Program-made: the position numbers and the translations under genes
Shown here: positions 26,174 to 39,200 of the stretch, piece by piece
How positions within the stretch are numbered: the first letter of the stretch is position 1
Layout of the letters: every line of letters starts with the position of its first letter
The notes under the pieces: model-generated
The model's database searches: none
Seen by the model: the letters and a program-made list of their open reading frames with translations, nothing else
Told to the model about the DNA's origin: nothing
Assembly (NCBI RefSeq): GCF_029227915.1
Contig: NC_079879.1
Span: 14,572,001 to 14,636,000 of the forward strand
Length of the DNA stretch: 64,000 nt
Reading direction: 5' to 3'
Source: Hydractinia symbiolongicarpus
Lineage: Eukaryota > Cnidaria > Hydrozoa > Anthoathecata > Hydractiniidae

Positions 26174-26355
26174 ATGGCCTTTTGCAGTCTAATAAAGGCC
26201 TCACACGCAAATCACGTGGTTCCACCTGTCTGCGCAGCTTACCATTGGCCTAGTCCTTCCAGTCTCAATGCGCTAAAATGTCCCAAGTCGTTTTCATTAG
26301 TGTCGTTGCCTTACAACACTCTTAACTACGTTCACAGTCCTATAAAGGCTGTAAT
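26174..26355 (+). repeat. Extra c/b chimeric monomer
   Basis: This copy is c-type on the left but ends CTCTTAACTACGTTCACAG like b, and it is followed by a complete c monomer at 26356. The related block at 20,351 has only one c. One monomer has therefore been gained by an out-of-register exchange between b and c. It is carried over at 35454. Confidence 0.75.
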
Positions 26356-27628
26356 ATGGCCTTTTGCAGTCTAATAAAGGCCTCACACGCAAATCACGTG
26401 GTTCCACCTGTCTGCGCAGCTTACCATTGGCCTAGTCCTTCCAGTCTCAATGCGCTAAAATGTCCCAAGTCGTTTTCATTAGTGTCGTTGCCTTACAAAA
26501 CTCCTAACTACGTGCAGAGTCCTATAAAGGCTGTAATATGGCCTTTTGCAGTCTAATAAAGGCCTCACACGTAAATCACATGGTTTCACCTGCCTGCGCA
26601 GGTTACCTTTGGACTAATCGTTCCATTCTTAATGCGCTACAACGTCCCCAGTCGTTTTTATTGGCGAAGTTGCCTTAGAACTCTCTTAACTACGTGCAGA
26701 GTCCTATAAAGGCTGTAATATGGCTTTTTGCAGACTAATAAAGGCCTCACACGTAAATCACGTGGTTTCACCTGCCTGCGCAGGTTACCTTTGGACTAAT
26801 CGTTCCATTCTTAATGTGCTACAACGTCCCAAGTTGTTTTCATTGGCGAAGTTGCCTTAGAACTCTCTTAACTACGTGCACAGTCCTATAAAGGCTGTAA
26901 TATGGCCTTTTGCAGTCTAATAAAGGCCTCACACGTAAATCACGTGGTTCCATCTGCCTGTGCAGGTTACCAGTGGACTAGTCGTTCCAGTCTCACTGTG
27001 CTACAACGTCCAAAGTCGTTTTCATTTGCTCCGTTGCTTTACAACAATCTTAACTGCGTGCACTGTCCTATAAAGGCTGTAATATGGCCTTTGGCAGTCT
27101 AATAAAGGCTTCACACGTAAATCACGTGGTTTCACATGCCTGCGCAGGTTACCATTGGACTATTCCTTAAAGTCTCAATGCATTAGAGCGTCCCAAGTCG
27201 TTTTCATTAGCGCCGTTGCCTTACAACACTCCTAACTACGTGCAGAGTCCTATAAAGGCTGTAATATCGCTTTTGCAGTCTAATAAAGGCCTCACACGTA
27301 AATCACGTGGTTCCATTTGTCTGTGCAGGTTACCATTGGACTATTCCTTACAGTCTCAATGCATTAAAGCGTCCCAAGTCGTTTTCATTAGCGCCGTTGC
27401 CTTACAACACTCCTAACTACGTGCACAGTCGTATAAAGGCTGTAATATGGCCTTTTGCAGTCTAATAAAGGCCTCATACGTAAATCACGTGGTTCCATTT
27501 GCCTGTGCAGGTTACCATTGTACTATTCCTTCCAGTTTCAATGCGCTTCAACGTCCCAAGTCGTTTTCATTATCGCTGTTGCCTTACAACACTCTTAACT
27601 ACGTGCACAGTCCTATAAAGGCTGTAAT

Positions 27629-27810
27629 ATGGCCTTTTGCAGTCTAATAAAGGCCTCACACGTAAATCACATGGTTTCACCTGCCTGCGCAAGTTACCAT
27701 TGGCCTAGTCCTTCAAGTCTCAATGTGCTACAACGTCCCAGGTCGTTTTCATTAGCGCCGTTGCCTTACAACACTTTTAACTACGTGCACAGTCCTATAA
27801 AGGCTGTAAT
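27629..27810 (+). repeat. B/e chimeric monomer marking a one-monomer loss
   Basis: The left side (AAATCACATGGTTTCACC) is that of 21806 and the right side (GCGCAAGTTACCATTGG, AATGTGCTAC) is that of 21988. In the related upstream block these are two separate monomers. The switch lies within the shared GCCTGCGCA, at the palindrome of inverted repeat 3. The chimera is repeated at 36909. Confidence 0.85.
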
Positions 27811-30800
27811 ATCGCCTTTTGCAGTCTAATAAAGGCTTCACACGCAAATCACGTGGTTTCACCTGCCTGCGCAGGTTACCATTGGACTATTCCTTACAGT
27901 CTCAATGCGCTGCAGCGTCTCAAGTCGTTTTCATTAGCGCCGTTGCCTTACAACACTCCTAACTGCGTGCACAGTCGTATAAAGGCAGTAATATGGCCTT
28001 TTGCAGTCTAATAAAGGCCTCATACGTAAATCACGTGGTTCCATTTGCCTGTGCAGGTTACCATTGTACTATTCCTTCCAGTTTCAATGCGCTTCAACGT
28101 CCCAAGTCGTTTTCATTATCGCTGTTGCCTTACAACACTCTTAACTACGTGCACAGTCCTATAAAGGCTGTAATATGGCCTTTTGCAGTCTAATAAAGGC
28201 CTCACACGTAAATCACATGGTTTCACCTGCCTGCGCAGGTTACCTTTGGACTAATCGTTCCATTCTTAATGCGCTACAACGTCCCAAGTCGTTTTCATTG
28301 GCGAAGTTGCTTTAGAACTCTCTTAACTACATGCAGAGTCCTATAAAGGCTGTAATATGGCTTTTTGCAGTCTAATAAAGGCCTCACACGTAAATCACGT
28401 GGTTCCATTTGCCTGCGCAAGTTACCATTGGCCTAGTCCTTCAAGTCTCAATGTGCTACAACGTCTCAGGTCGTTTTCATTAGCGCCGTTGCCTTACAAC
28501 ACTTTTAACTACGTGCACAGTCCTATAAAGGCTGTAATATCGCCTTTTGCAGTCTAATAAAGGCTTCACACGCAAATCACGTGGTTTCACCTGCCTGCGC
28601 AGGTTACCATTGGACTATTCCTTACAGTCTCAATGCGCTGCAGCGTCTCAAGTCGTTTTCATTATCGCCGTTGCCTTACAACACTCTTAACTACGTTCAC
28701 AGTCCTATAAAGGCTGTAATATGGCCTTTTGCAGTCTAATAAAGGCCTCACACGCAAATCACGTGGTTCCACCTGTCTGCGCAGCTTACCATTGGCCTAG
28801 TCCTTCCAGTCTCAATGCGCTAAAATGTCCCAAGTCGTTTTCATTAGTGTCGTTGCCTTACAACACTCCTAACTACGTGCAGAGTCCTATAAAGTCTGTA
28901 ATATGGCCTTTTGCAGTCTAATAAAGGCCTCACACGTAAATCACATGGTTTCACCTGCCTGCGCAGGTTACCTTTGGACTAATCGTTCCATTCTTAATGC
29001 GCTACAACGTCCCAAGTCGTTTTCATTGGCGAAGTTGCCTTAGAACTCTTTTAACTACGTGCAGAGTCCTATAAAGGCTGTAATATGGCTTTTTGCAGTC
29101 TAATAAAGGCCTCACACGTAAATCACGTGGTTTCACCTGCCTGCGCAGGTTACCTTTGGACTAATCGTTCCATTCTTAATGCGCTACAACGTCCCAAGTT
29201 GTTTTCATTGGCGAAGTTGCCTTAGAACTCTCTTAACTACGTGCACAGTCCTATAAAGGCTGTAATATGGCCTTTTGCAGTCTAATAAAGGCCTCACACG
29301 TAAATCACGTGGTTCCATCTGCCTGTGCAGGTTACCAGTGGACTAGTCGTTCCAGTCTCACTGCGCTACAACGTCCCAAGTCATTTTCATTTGCTCCGTT
29401 GCTTTACAACAATCTTAACTGCGTGCACTGTCCTATAAAGGCTGCAATATGGCCTTTGGCAGTCTAATAAAGGCTTCACACGTAAATCACGTGGTTTCAC
29501 ATGCCTGCGCAGGTTACCTTTGGACTAATCGTTCCAGTCTCAATGCGCTACAACGTCCCAAGATGTTTTCATTGGTGAAGTTGCCTTAGAACACTCTTAA
29601 CTACGTGCACAGTCCTATAAAGGCTGTAATATGGCCTTTTGCAGTCTAATAAACGCCTCACACGTAAATCACGTGGTTCCATTTGCCTGCGCAAGTTACC
29701 ATTGGCCTAGTCCTTCAAGTCTCAATGTGCTACAACGTCCCAGGTCGTTTTCATTAGCGCCGTTGCCTTACAACACTTTTAACTACGTGCACAGTCCTAT
29801 AAAGGCTGTAATATCGCCTTTTGCAGTCTAATAAAAGCTTCACACGCAAATCACGTGGTTTCACCTGCCTGCGCAGGTTACCATTGGACTATTCCTTACA
29901 GTCTCAATGCGCTACAGCGTCTCAAGTCGTTTTCATTAGCGCCGTTGCCTTACAACACTCCTAACTCCGTGCACAGTCGTATAAAGGCTGTAATATGGCC
30001 TTTTGCAGTCTAATAAAGGCCTCATACGTAAATCACGTGGTTCCATTTGCCTGTGCAGGTTACCATTGGACTATTCCTTCCAGTCTCAATGCGCTTCAAC
30101 GTCCCAAGTCGTTTTCATTATCGCCGTTGCCTTACAACACTCTTAACTACGTTCACAGTCCTATAAAGGCTGTAATATGGCCTTTTGCAGTCTAATAAAG
30201 GCCTCACACGCAAATCACGTGGTTCCACCTGTCTGCGCAGCTTACCATTGGCCTAGTCCTTCCAGTCTCAATGCGCTAAAATGTCCCAAGTCGTTTTCAT
30301 TAGTGTCGTTGCCTTACAACACTCTTAACTACGTGCACAGTCCTATAAAGGCTGTAATATGGTCTTTGCAGTCTAATATAGGCTTCACACGTAAATCACG
30401 TGAGTTCACCTGCCTGCGCAGGTTACCTTTGGACTAATCGTTCCAGTCTCAATGTGCTACAACGTCCCAGGTCGTTTTCATTAGCGCCGTTGCCTTACAA
30501 CACTTTTAACTACGTGCACAGTCCTATAAAGGCTGTAATATGGCCTTTTGCAGTCTAATAAAAGCTTCACACGCAAATCACGTGGTTTCACCTGCCTGTG
30601 CAGGTTACCTTTGGACTAATCGTTCCAGTCTCAATGCGCTACAACGTCCCAGGATGTTTTCATTGGCGAAGTTGCCTTAGAACACTCTTAACTACGTGCA
30701 CAGTCCTATAAAGGCTGTAATATCGCCTTTTGCAGTCTAATAAAGGCCTCACACGTAAATCACGTGGTTCCATTTGCCTGTGCAGGTTACCAATGGACCA

Positions 30801-33087
30801 TTCCTTACAGTCTCAATGCATTAAAGCGTCCCAAGTCGTTTTCATTAGCGCCGTTGCCTTACAACACTTCCAACTACGTGCACAGTCGTATAAAGGCTGT
30901 AATATGGCCTTTTGCAGTCTAATAAAGGCCTCACACACAAATCACGTGGTTTCACCTGTCTGCGCAGTTTACCATTGGCCTAGTCCTTCCAGTCTCAATG
31001 CGCTACAACGTCCCAAGTCGTTTTCATTAGTGTCGTTGCCTTGCAACACTCCTAACTACGTGCAGAGTCCTATAAAGGCTGTAATATGGCCTTTTGCAGT
31101 CTAATAAAGGCCTCACACGTAAATCACGTGGTATCACCTGCCTGCGCAGGTTACCTTTGGACTGATCGTTCCATTCTTAATGCGCTACAACGTCCCAAGT
31201 TGTTTTCATTGGCGAAGGTTCCTTAGAACTCTCTTAACTACGTGCAGAGTCCTATAAAGGTTGTAATATGGCCTTTTGCAGTCTAATAAAGGCCTCATAC
31301 GTAAATCACGTGGTTCCATTTGCCTGTGCAGGTTACCATTGAACTATTCCTTCCAGTCTCAATGCGCTTCAACGTCCCAAGTCGTTTTCATTATCGCCGT
31401 TGCCTTACAACACTCTTAACTACGTGCACAGTCCTATAAAGGCTGTAATATGGCCTTTTGCAGTCTAATAAATGCCTCACACGTAAATCACGTGGTTCCA
31501 TTTGCCTGCGCAAGTTACCATTGGCCTAGTCCTTCAAGTCTCAATGTGCTACAACGTCCCAGGTCGTTTTCATTAGCGCCGTTGCCTCACAACACTTTTA
31601 ACTACGTGCACAGTCCTATAAAGGCTGTAATATCGCCTTTTGCAGTCTAATAAAGGCTTCACACGCAAATCACGTGGTTTCACCTGCCTGCGCAGGTTAC
31701 CATTGGACTATTCCTTACAGTCTCAATGCGCTACAGCGTCTCAAGTCGTTTTCATTAGCGCCGTTGCCTTACAACACTCCTAACTGCGTGCACAGTCGTA
31801 TAAAGGCTGTAATATGGCCTTTTGCAGTCTAATAAAGGCCTCATACGTAAATCACGTGGTTCCATTTGCCTGTGCAGGTTACCATTGGACTATTCCTTCC
31901 AGTCTCAATGCGCTTCAACGTCCTAAGTCGTTTTCATTATCGCCGTTGCCTTACAACACTCTTAACTACGTTCACAGTCCTATAAAGGCTGTAATATGGC
32001 CTTTTGCAGTCTAATAAAGGCTTCACACGCAAATCACGTGGTTTCACCTGCCTGCGCAGGTTACCTTTGGACTAATCGTTCCAGTCTCAATGCGCTACAA
32101 CGTCCCAAGATGTTTTCATTGGCGAAGTTGCCTTAGAACACTCTTAACTACGTGCACAGTCCTATAATGGCTGTAATATCGCCTTTTGCAGTCTAATAAA
32201 GGCCTCACACGTAAATCACGTGGTTCCATTTGCCTGTGCAGGTTACCATTGGACTATTCCTTACAGTCTCAATGCATTAGAGCGTCCCAAGTCGTTTTCA
32301 TTAGCGCCGTTGCCTTACAACACTCCTAACTACGTGCAGAGTCCTATAAAGGCTGTAATATCGCCTTTTGCAGTCTAATAAAGGCCTCACACGTAAATCA
32401 CGTGGTTCCATTTGTCTGTGCAGGTTACCATTGGACTATTCCTTACAGTCTCAATGCATTAGAGCGTCCCAAGTCGTTTTCATTAGCGCCGTTGCCTTAC
32501 AACACTCCTAACTACGTGCACAGTCGTATAAAGGCTGTAATATGGCCTTTTGCAGTCTAATAAAGGCCTCATACGTAAATCACGTGGTTCCATTTGCCTG
32601 TGCAGGTTACCATTGTACCATTCCTTCCAGTTTCAATGCGCTTCAACGTCCCAAGTCGTTTTCATTATCGCCGTTGCCTTACAACACTCTTAACTACGTG
32701 CACAGTCTTATAAAGGCTGTAATATGGCCTTTTGCAGTCTAATAAAGGCCTCACACGCAAATCACGTGGTTTCACCTGTCTGCGCAGTTTACCATTGGCC
32801 TAGTCCTTCCAGTCTCAATGCGCTACAACGTCCCAAGTCGTTTTCATTAGTGTCGTTGCCTTACAACACTCCTAACTACGTGCAGAGTCCTATAAAGGCT
32901 GTAATATGGCCTTTTGCAGTCTAATAAAGGCCTCACACGTAAATCACATGGTTTCACCTGCCTGCGCAGGTTACCTTTGGACTAATCGTTCCATTCTTAA
33001 TGCGCTACAACGTCCCAAGTCGTTTTCATTGGCGAAGTTGCCTTAGAACTCTTTTAACTACGTGCAGAGTCCTATAAAGGCTGTAAT

Positions 33088-33269
33088 ATGGCTTTTTGCA
33101 GTCTAATAAAGGCCTCACACGTAAATCACGTGGTTTCACATGCCTGCGCAGGTTACCTTTGGACTAATCGTTCCAGTCTCAATGCGCTACAACGTCCCAA
33201 GATGTTTTCATTGGTGAAGTTGCCTTACAACACTCCTAACTGCGTGCACAGTCGTATAAAGGCTGTAAT
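33088..33269 (+). repeat. Chimeric junction monomer of the 9,280-bp duplication
   Basis: The left end (ATGGCTTTTTGCAG, GGCCTCACACG) is B-type, following a B monomer as at 23444. From CACATGCC onward it is identical to 23808 (GGTGAAGTTGCC, TGCGTGCACAGTCG). The switch lies between 33,115 and about 33,139, in the CACGTG/hairpin part of the monomer. The A monomer that normally sits between these types (23626) is absent. Confidence 0.8.
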
Positions 33270-36200
33270 ATGGCCTTTTGCAGTCTAATAAAGGCCTCAT
33301 ACGTAAATCACGTGGTTCCATTTGCCTGTGCAGGTTACCATTGGACTATTCCTTCCAGACTCAATGCGCTTCAACGTCCCAAGTCGTTTTCATTATCGCC
33401 GTTGCCTTACAACACTCTTAACTACGTTCACAGTCCTATAAAGGCTGTAATATGGCCTTTTGCAGTCTAATAAAGGCTTCACACGCAAATCACGTGGTTT
33501 CACCTGCCTGCGCAGGTTACCTTTGGACTAATCGTTCCAGTCTCAATGCGCTACAACGTCCCAAGATGTTTTCATTGGCGAAGTTGCCTTAGAACACTCT
33601 TAACTACGTGCACAGTCCTATAAAGGCTGTAATATCGCCTTTTGCAGTCTAATAAAGGCCTCACACGTAAATCACGTGGTTCCATTTGTCTGTGCAGGTT
33701 ACCATTGGACTATTCCTTACAGTCTCAATGCATTAGAGCGTCCCAAGTCGTTTTCATTAGCGCCGTTGCGTTACAACACTCCTAACTACGTGCACAGTCC
33801 TATAAAGGCTGTAATATGGCCTTTTGCAGTCTAATAAAGGCCTCATACGTAAATCACGTGGTTCCATTTGCCTGTGCAGGTTACCATTGTACTATTTCTT
33901 CCAGTTTCAAAGCGCTTCAACGTCCCAAGTCGTTTTCATTATCGCCGTTGCCTTACAACACTCTTAACTACGTGCACAGTCCTATAAAGGCTGTAATATG
34001 GCCTTTTGCAGTTTAATAAAGGCCTCACACGCAAATCACGTGGTTTCACCTGTCTGGGCAGTTTACCATTGGCCTAGTCCTTCCAGTCTCAATGCGCTAC
34101 AACGTCCCAAGTCGTTTTCATTAGTGTCGTTGCCTTACAACACTCCTAACTACGTGCACAGTCCTATAAAGGCTGTGATATGGCCTTTTGTAGTCTAATA
34201 AAGGCCTCACACGTAAATCACATGGTTTCACCTGCCTGCGCAGGTTACCTTTGGACTAATCGTTCCATTCTTAATGCGCTACAACGTCCCAAGTCGTTTT
34301 CATTGGCGAAGTTGCCTTAGAACTCTCTTAACTACGTGCACAGTCCTATAAAGGCTGTAATATGGCTTTTTGCAGTCTAATAAAGGCCTCACACGTAAAT
34401 CACGTGGTTTCACCTGCCTGCGCAGGTTACCTTTTGACTAATCGTTCCATTCTTAATGCGCTACAACGTCCCAAGTTGTTTTCATTGGCGAAGTTGCCTT
34501 AGAACTCTCTTAACTACGTGCACAGTCCTATAAAGGCTGTAATATGGCCTTTTGCAGTCTAATAAAGGCTTCACACGTAAATCACGTGGTTTCACATGCC
34601 TGCGCAGGTTACCTTTGGACTAATCGTTCCAGTCTCAATGCGCTACAACGTCCCAAGATGTTTTCATTGGCGAAGTTGCCTTAGAACACTCTTAACTACG
34701 TGCACAGTCCTATAAAGGCTGTAATATGGCCTTTGGCAGTCTAATAAAGGCTTCACACGTAAATCACGTGGTTTCACATGCCTGCGCAGGTTACCTTTGG
34801 ACTAATCGTTCCAGTCTCAATGCGCTACAACGTCCCAAGATGTTTTCATTGGCGAAGTTGCCTTAGAACACTCTTAACTACGTGCACAGTCCTATAAAGG
34901 CTGTAATATGGCCTTTTGCAGTCTAATAAATGCCTCACACGTAAATCACGTGGTTCCATTTGCCTGCGCAAGTCACCATTGGCCTAGTCCTTCAAGTCTC
35001 AATGTGCTACAACGTCCCAGGTCGTTTTCATTAGCGCCGTTGCCTTACAACACTTTTAACTACGTGCACAGTCCTATAAAGGCTGTAATATCGCCTTTTG
35101 CAGTCTAATAAAGGCTTCAAACGCAAATCACGTGGTTTCACCTGCCTGCGCAGGTTACCATTGGACTATTCCTTACAGTCTCAATGCGCTACAGCGTCTC
35201 AAGTCGTTTTCATTAGCGCCGTTGCCTTACAACACTCCTAACTGCGTGCACAGTCGTATAAAGGCTGTAATATGGCCTTTTGCAGTCTAATAAAGGCCTC
35301 ATACGTAAATCACGTGGTTCCATTTGCCTGTGCAGGTTACCATTGGACTATTCCTTCCAGTCTCAATGCGCTTCAACGTCCCAAGTCGTTTTCATTATCG
35401 CCGTTGCCTTACAACACTCTTAACTACGTTCACAGTCCTATAAAGGCTGTAATATGGCCTTTTGCAGTCTAATAAAGGCCTCACACGCAAATCACGTGGT
35501 TCCACCTGTCTGCGCAGCTTACCATTGGCCTAGTCCTTCCAGTCTCAATGCGCTAAAATGTCCCAAGTCGTTTTCATTAGTGTCGTTGCCTTACAACACT
35601 CTTAACTACGTTCACAGTCCTATAAAGGCTGTAATATGGCCTTTTGCAGTCTAATAAAGGCCTCACACGCAAATCACGTGGTTCCACCTGTCTGCGCAGC
35701 TTACCATTGGCCTAGTCCTTCCAGTCTCAATGCGCTAAAATGTCCCAAGTCGTTTTCATTAGTGTCGTTGCCTTACAAAACTCCTAACTACGTGCAGAGT
35801 CCTATAAAGGCTGTAATATGGCCTTTTGCAGTCTAATAAAGGCCTCACACGTAAATCACATGGTTTCACCTGCCTGCGCAGGTTACCTTTGGACTAATCG
35901 TTCCATTCTTAATGCGCTACAACGTCCCCAGTCGTTTTCATTGGCGAAGTTGCCTTAGAACTCTCTTAACTACGTGCAGAGTCCTATAAAGGCTGTAATA
36001 TGGCTTTTTGCAGACTAATAAAGGCCTCACACGTAAATCACGTGGTTTCACCTGCCTGCGCAGGTTACCTTTGGACTAATCGTTCCATTCTTAATGTGCT
36101 ACAACGTCCCAAGTTGTTTTCATTGGCGAAGTTGCCTTAGAACTCTCTTAACTACGTGCACAGTCCTATAAAGGCTGTAATATGGCCTTTTGCAGTCTAA

Positions 36201-39200
36201 TAAAGGCCTCACACGTAAATCACGTGGTTCCATCTGCCTGTGCAGGTTACCAGTGGACTAGTCGTTCCAGTCTCACTGCGCTACAACGTCCAAAGTCGTT
36301 TTCATTTGCTCCGTTGCTTTACAACAATCTTAACTGCGTGCACTGTCCTATAAAGGCTGTAATATGGCCTTTGGCAGTCTAATAAAGGCTTCACACGTAA
36401 ATCACGTGGTTTCACATGCCTGCGCAGGTTACCATTGGACTATTCCTTAAAGTCTCAATGCATTAGAGCGTCCCAAGTCGTTTTCATTAGCGCCGTTGCC
36501 TTACAACACTCCTAACTACGTGCAGAGTCCTATAAAGGCTGTAATATCGCTTTTGCAGTCTAATAAAGGCCTCACACGTAAATCACGTGGTTCCATTTGT
36601 CTGTGCAGGTTACCATTGGACTATTCCTTACAGTCTCAATGCATTAAAGCGTCCCAAGTCGTTTTCATTAGCGCCGTTGCCTTACAACACTCCTAACTAC
36701 GTGCACAGTCGTATAAAGGCTGTAATATGGCCTTTTGCAGTCTAATAAAGGCCTCATACGTAAATCACGTGGTTCCATTTGCCTGTGCAGGTTACCAATG
36801 TACTATTCCTTCCAGTTTCAATGCGCTTCAACATCCCAAGTCGTTTTCATTATCGCTGTTGCCTTACAACACTCTTAACTACGTGCACAGTCCTATAAAG
36901 GCTGTAATATGGCCTTTTGCAGTCTAATAAAGGCCTCACACGTAAATCACATGGTTTCACCTGCCTGCGCAAGTTACCATTGGCCTAGTCCTTCAAGTCT
37001 CAATGTGCTACAACGTCCCAGGTCGTTTTCATTAGCGCCGTTGCCTTACAACACTTTTAACTACGTGCACAGTCCTATAAAGGCTGTAATATCGCCTTTT
37101 GCAGTCTAATAAAGGCTTCACACGCAAATCACGTGGTTTCACCTGCCTGCGCAGGTTACCATTGGACTATTCCTTACAGTCTCAATGCGCTGCAGCGTCT
37201 CAAGTCGTTTTCATTAGCGCCGTTGCCTTACAACACTCCTAACTGCGTGCACAGTCGTATAAAGGCAGTAATATGGCCTTTTGCAGTCTAATAAAGGCCT
37301 CATACGTAAATCACGTGGTTCCATTTGCCTGTGCAGGTTACCATTGTACTATTCCTTCCAGTTTCAATGCGCTTCAACGTCCCAAGTCGTTTTCATTATC
37401 GCTGTTGCCTTACAACACTCTTAACTACGTGCACAGTCCTATAAAGGCTGTAATATGGCCTTTTGCAGTCTAATAAAGGCCTCACACGTAAATCACATGG
37501 TTTCACCTGCCTGCGCAGGTTACCTTTGGACTAATCGTTCCATTCTTAATGCGCTACAACGTCCCAAGTCGTTTTCATTGGCGAAGTTGCTTTAGAACTC
37601 TCTTAACTACATGCAGAGTCCTATAAAGGCTGTAATATGGCTTTTTGCAGTCTAATAAAGGCCTCACACGTAAATCACGTGGTTCCATTTGCCTGCGCAA
37701 GTTACCATTGGCCTAGTCCTTCAAGTCTCAATGTGCTACAACGTCTCAGGTCGTTTTCATTAGCGCCGTTGCCTTACAACACTTTTAACTACGTGCACAG
37801 TCCTATAAAGGCTGTAATATCGCCTTTTGCAGTCTAATAAAGGCTTCACACGCAAATCACGTGGTTTCACCTGCCTGCGCAGGTTACCATTGGACTATTC
37901 CTTACAGTCTCAATGCGCTGCAGCGTCTCAAGTCGTTTTCATTATCGCCGTTGCCTTACAACACTCTTAACTACGTTCACAGTCCTATAAAGGCTGTAAT
38001 ATGGCCTTTTGCAGTCTAATAAAGGCCTCACACGCAAATCACGTGGTTCCACCTGTCTGCGCAGCTTACCATTGGCCTAGTCCTTCCAGTCTCAATGCGC
38101 TAAAATGTCCCAAGTCGTTTTCATTAGTGTCGTTGCCTTACAACACTCCTAACTACGTGCAGAGTCCTATAAAGTCTGTAATATGGCCTTTTGCAGTCTA
38201 ATAAAGGCCTCACACGTAAATCACATGGTTTCACCTGCCTGCGCAGGTTACCTTTGGACTAATCGTTCCATTCTTAATGCGCTACAACGTCCCAAGTCGT
38301 TTTCATTGGCGAAGTTGCCTTAGAACTCTTTTAACTACGTGCAGAGTCCTATAAAGGCTGTAATATGGCTTTTTGCAGTCTAATAAAGGCCTCACACGTA
38401 AATCACGTGGTTTCACCTGCCTGCGCAGGTTACCTTTGGACTAATCGTTCCATTCTTAATGCGCTACAACGTCCCAAGTTGTTTTCATTGGCGAAGTTGC
38501 CTTAGAACTCTCTTAACTACGTGCACAGTCCTATAAAGGCTGTAATATGGCCTTTTGCAGTCTAATAAAGGCCTCACACGTAAATCACGTGGTTCCATCT
38601 GCCTGTGCAGGTTACCAGTGGACTAGTCGTTCCAGTCTCACTGCGCTACAACGTCCCAAGTCATTTTCATTTGCTCCGTTGCTTTACAACAATCTTAACT
38701 GCGTGCACTGTCCTATAAAGGCTGCAATATGGCCTTTGGCAGTCTAATAAAGGCTTCACACGTAAATCACGTGGTTTCACATGCCTGCGCAGGTTACCTT
38801 TGGACTAATCGTTCCAGTCTCAATGCGCTACAACGTCCCAAGATGTTTTCATTGGTGAAGTTGCCTTAGAACACTCTTAACTACGTGCACAGTCCTATAA
38901 AGGCTGTAATATGGCCTTTTGCAGTCTAATAAACGCCTCACACGTAAATCACGTGGTTCCATTTGCCTGCGCAAGTTACCATTGGCCTAGTCCTTCAAGT
39001 CTCAATGTGCTACAACGTCCCAGGTCGTTTTCATTAGCGCCGTTGCCTTACAACACTTTTAACTACGTGCACAGTCCTATAAAGGCTGTAATATCGCCTT
39101 TTGCAGTCTAATAAAAGCTTCACACGCAAATCACGTGGTTTCACCTGCCTGCGCAGGTTACCATTGGACTATTCCTTACAGTCTCAATGCGCTACAGCGT

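Larger units (their letters stand above)
23835..33114 (+). repeat. First 9,280-bp tandem unit (51 monomers)
   Basis: Every monomer from 23808 to about 32,935 has a partner 9,280 bp downstream. Private states shared by the two units include AGTCACCATTGG (25,693), GGCTTCAAACGC, TGCAGACTAATAAAGG, CTAACTCCGTG, CCCAGGATG, CCAATGGACCATTCC, GCGAAGGTTCC, GTTGCCTCACAAC, TATAATGGCTG and ACAGTCTTATAAAGG. The left edge is set by the first difference at 23834/33114 (GGCTTC against GGCCTC). Confidence 0.9.

Noticed and set aside
30730-31104. Frames of 86-126 codons as larger proteins or fusions
   Set aside because: They result from 1- or 2-base deletions or alternative ATGs joining frames of neighbouring monomers, and are copied along with the blocks. 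No domain or signal is visible.
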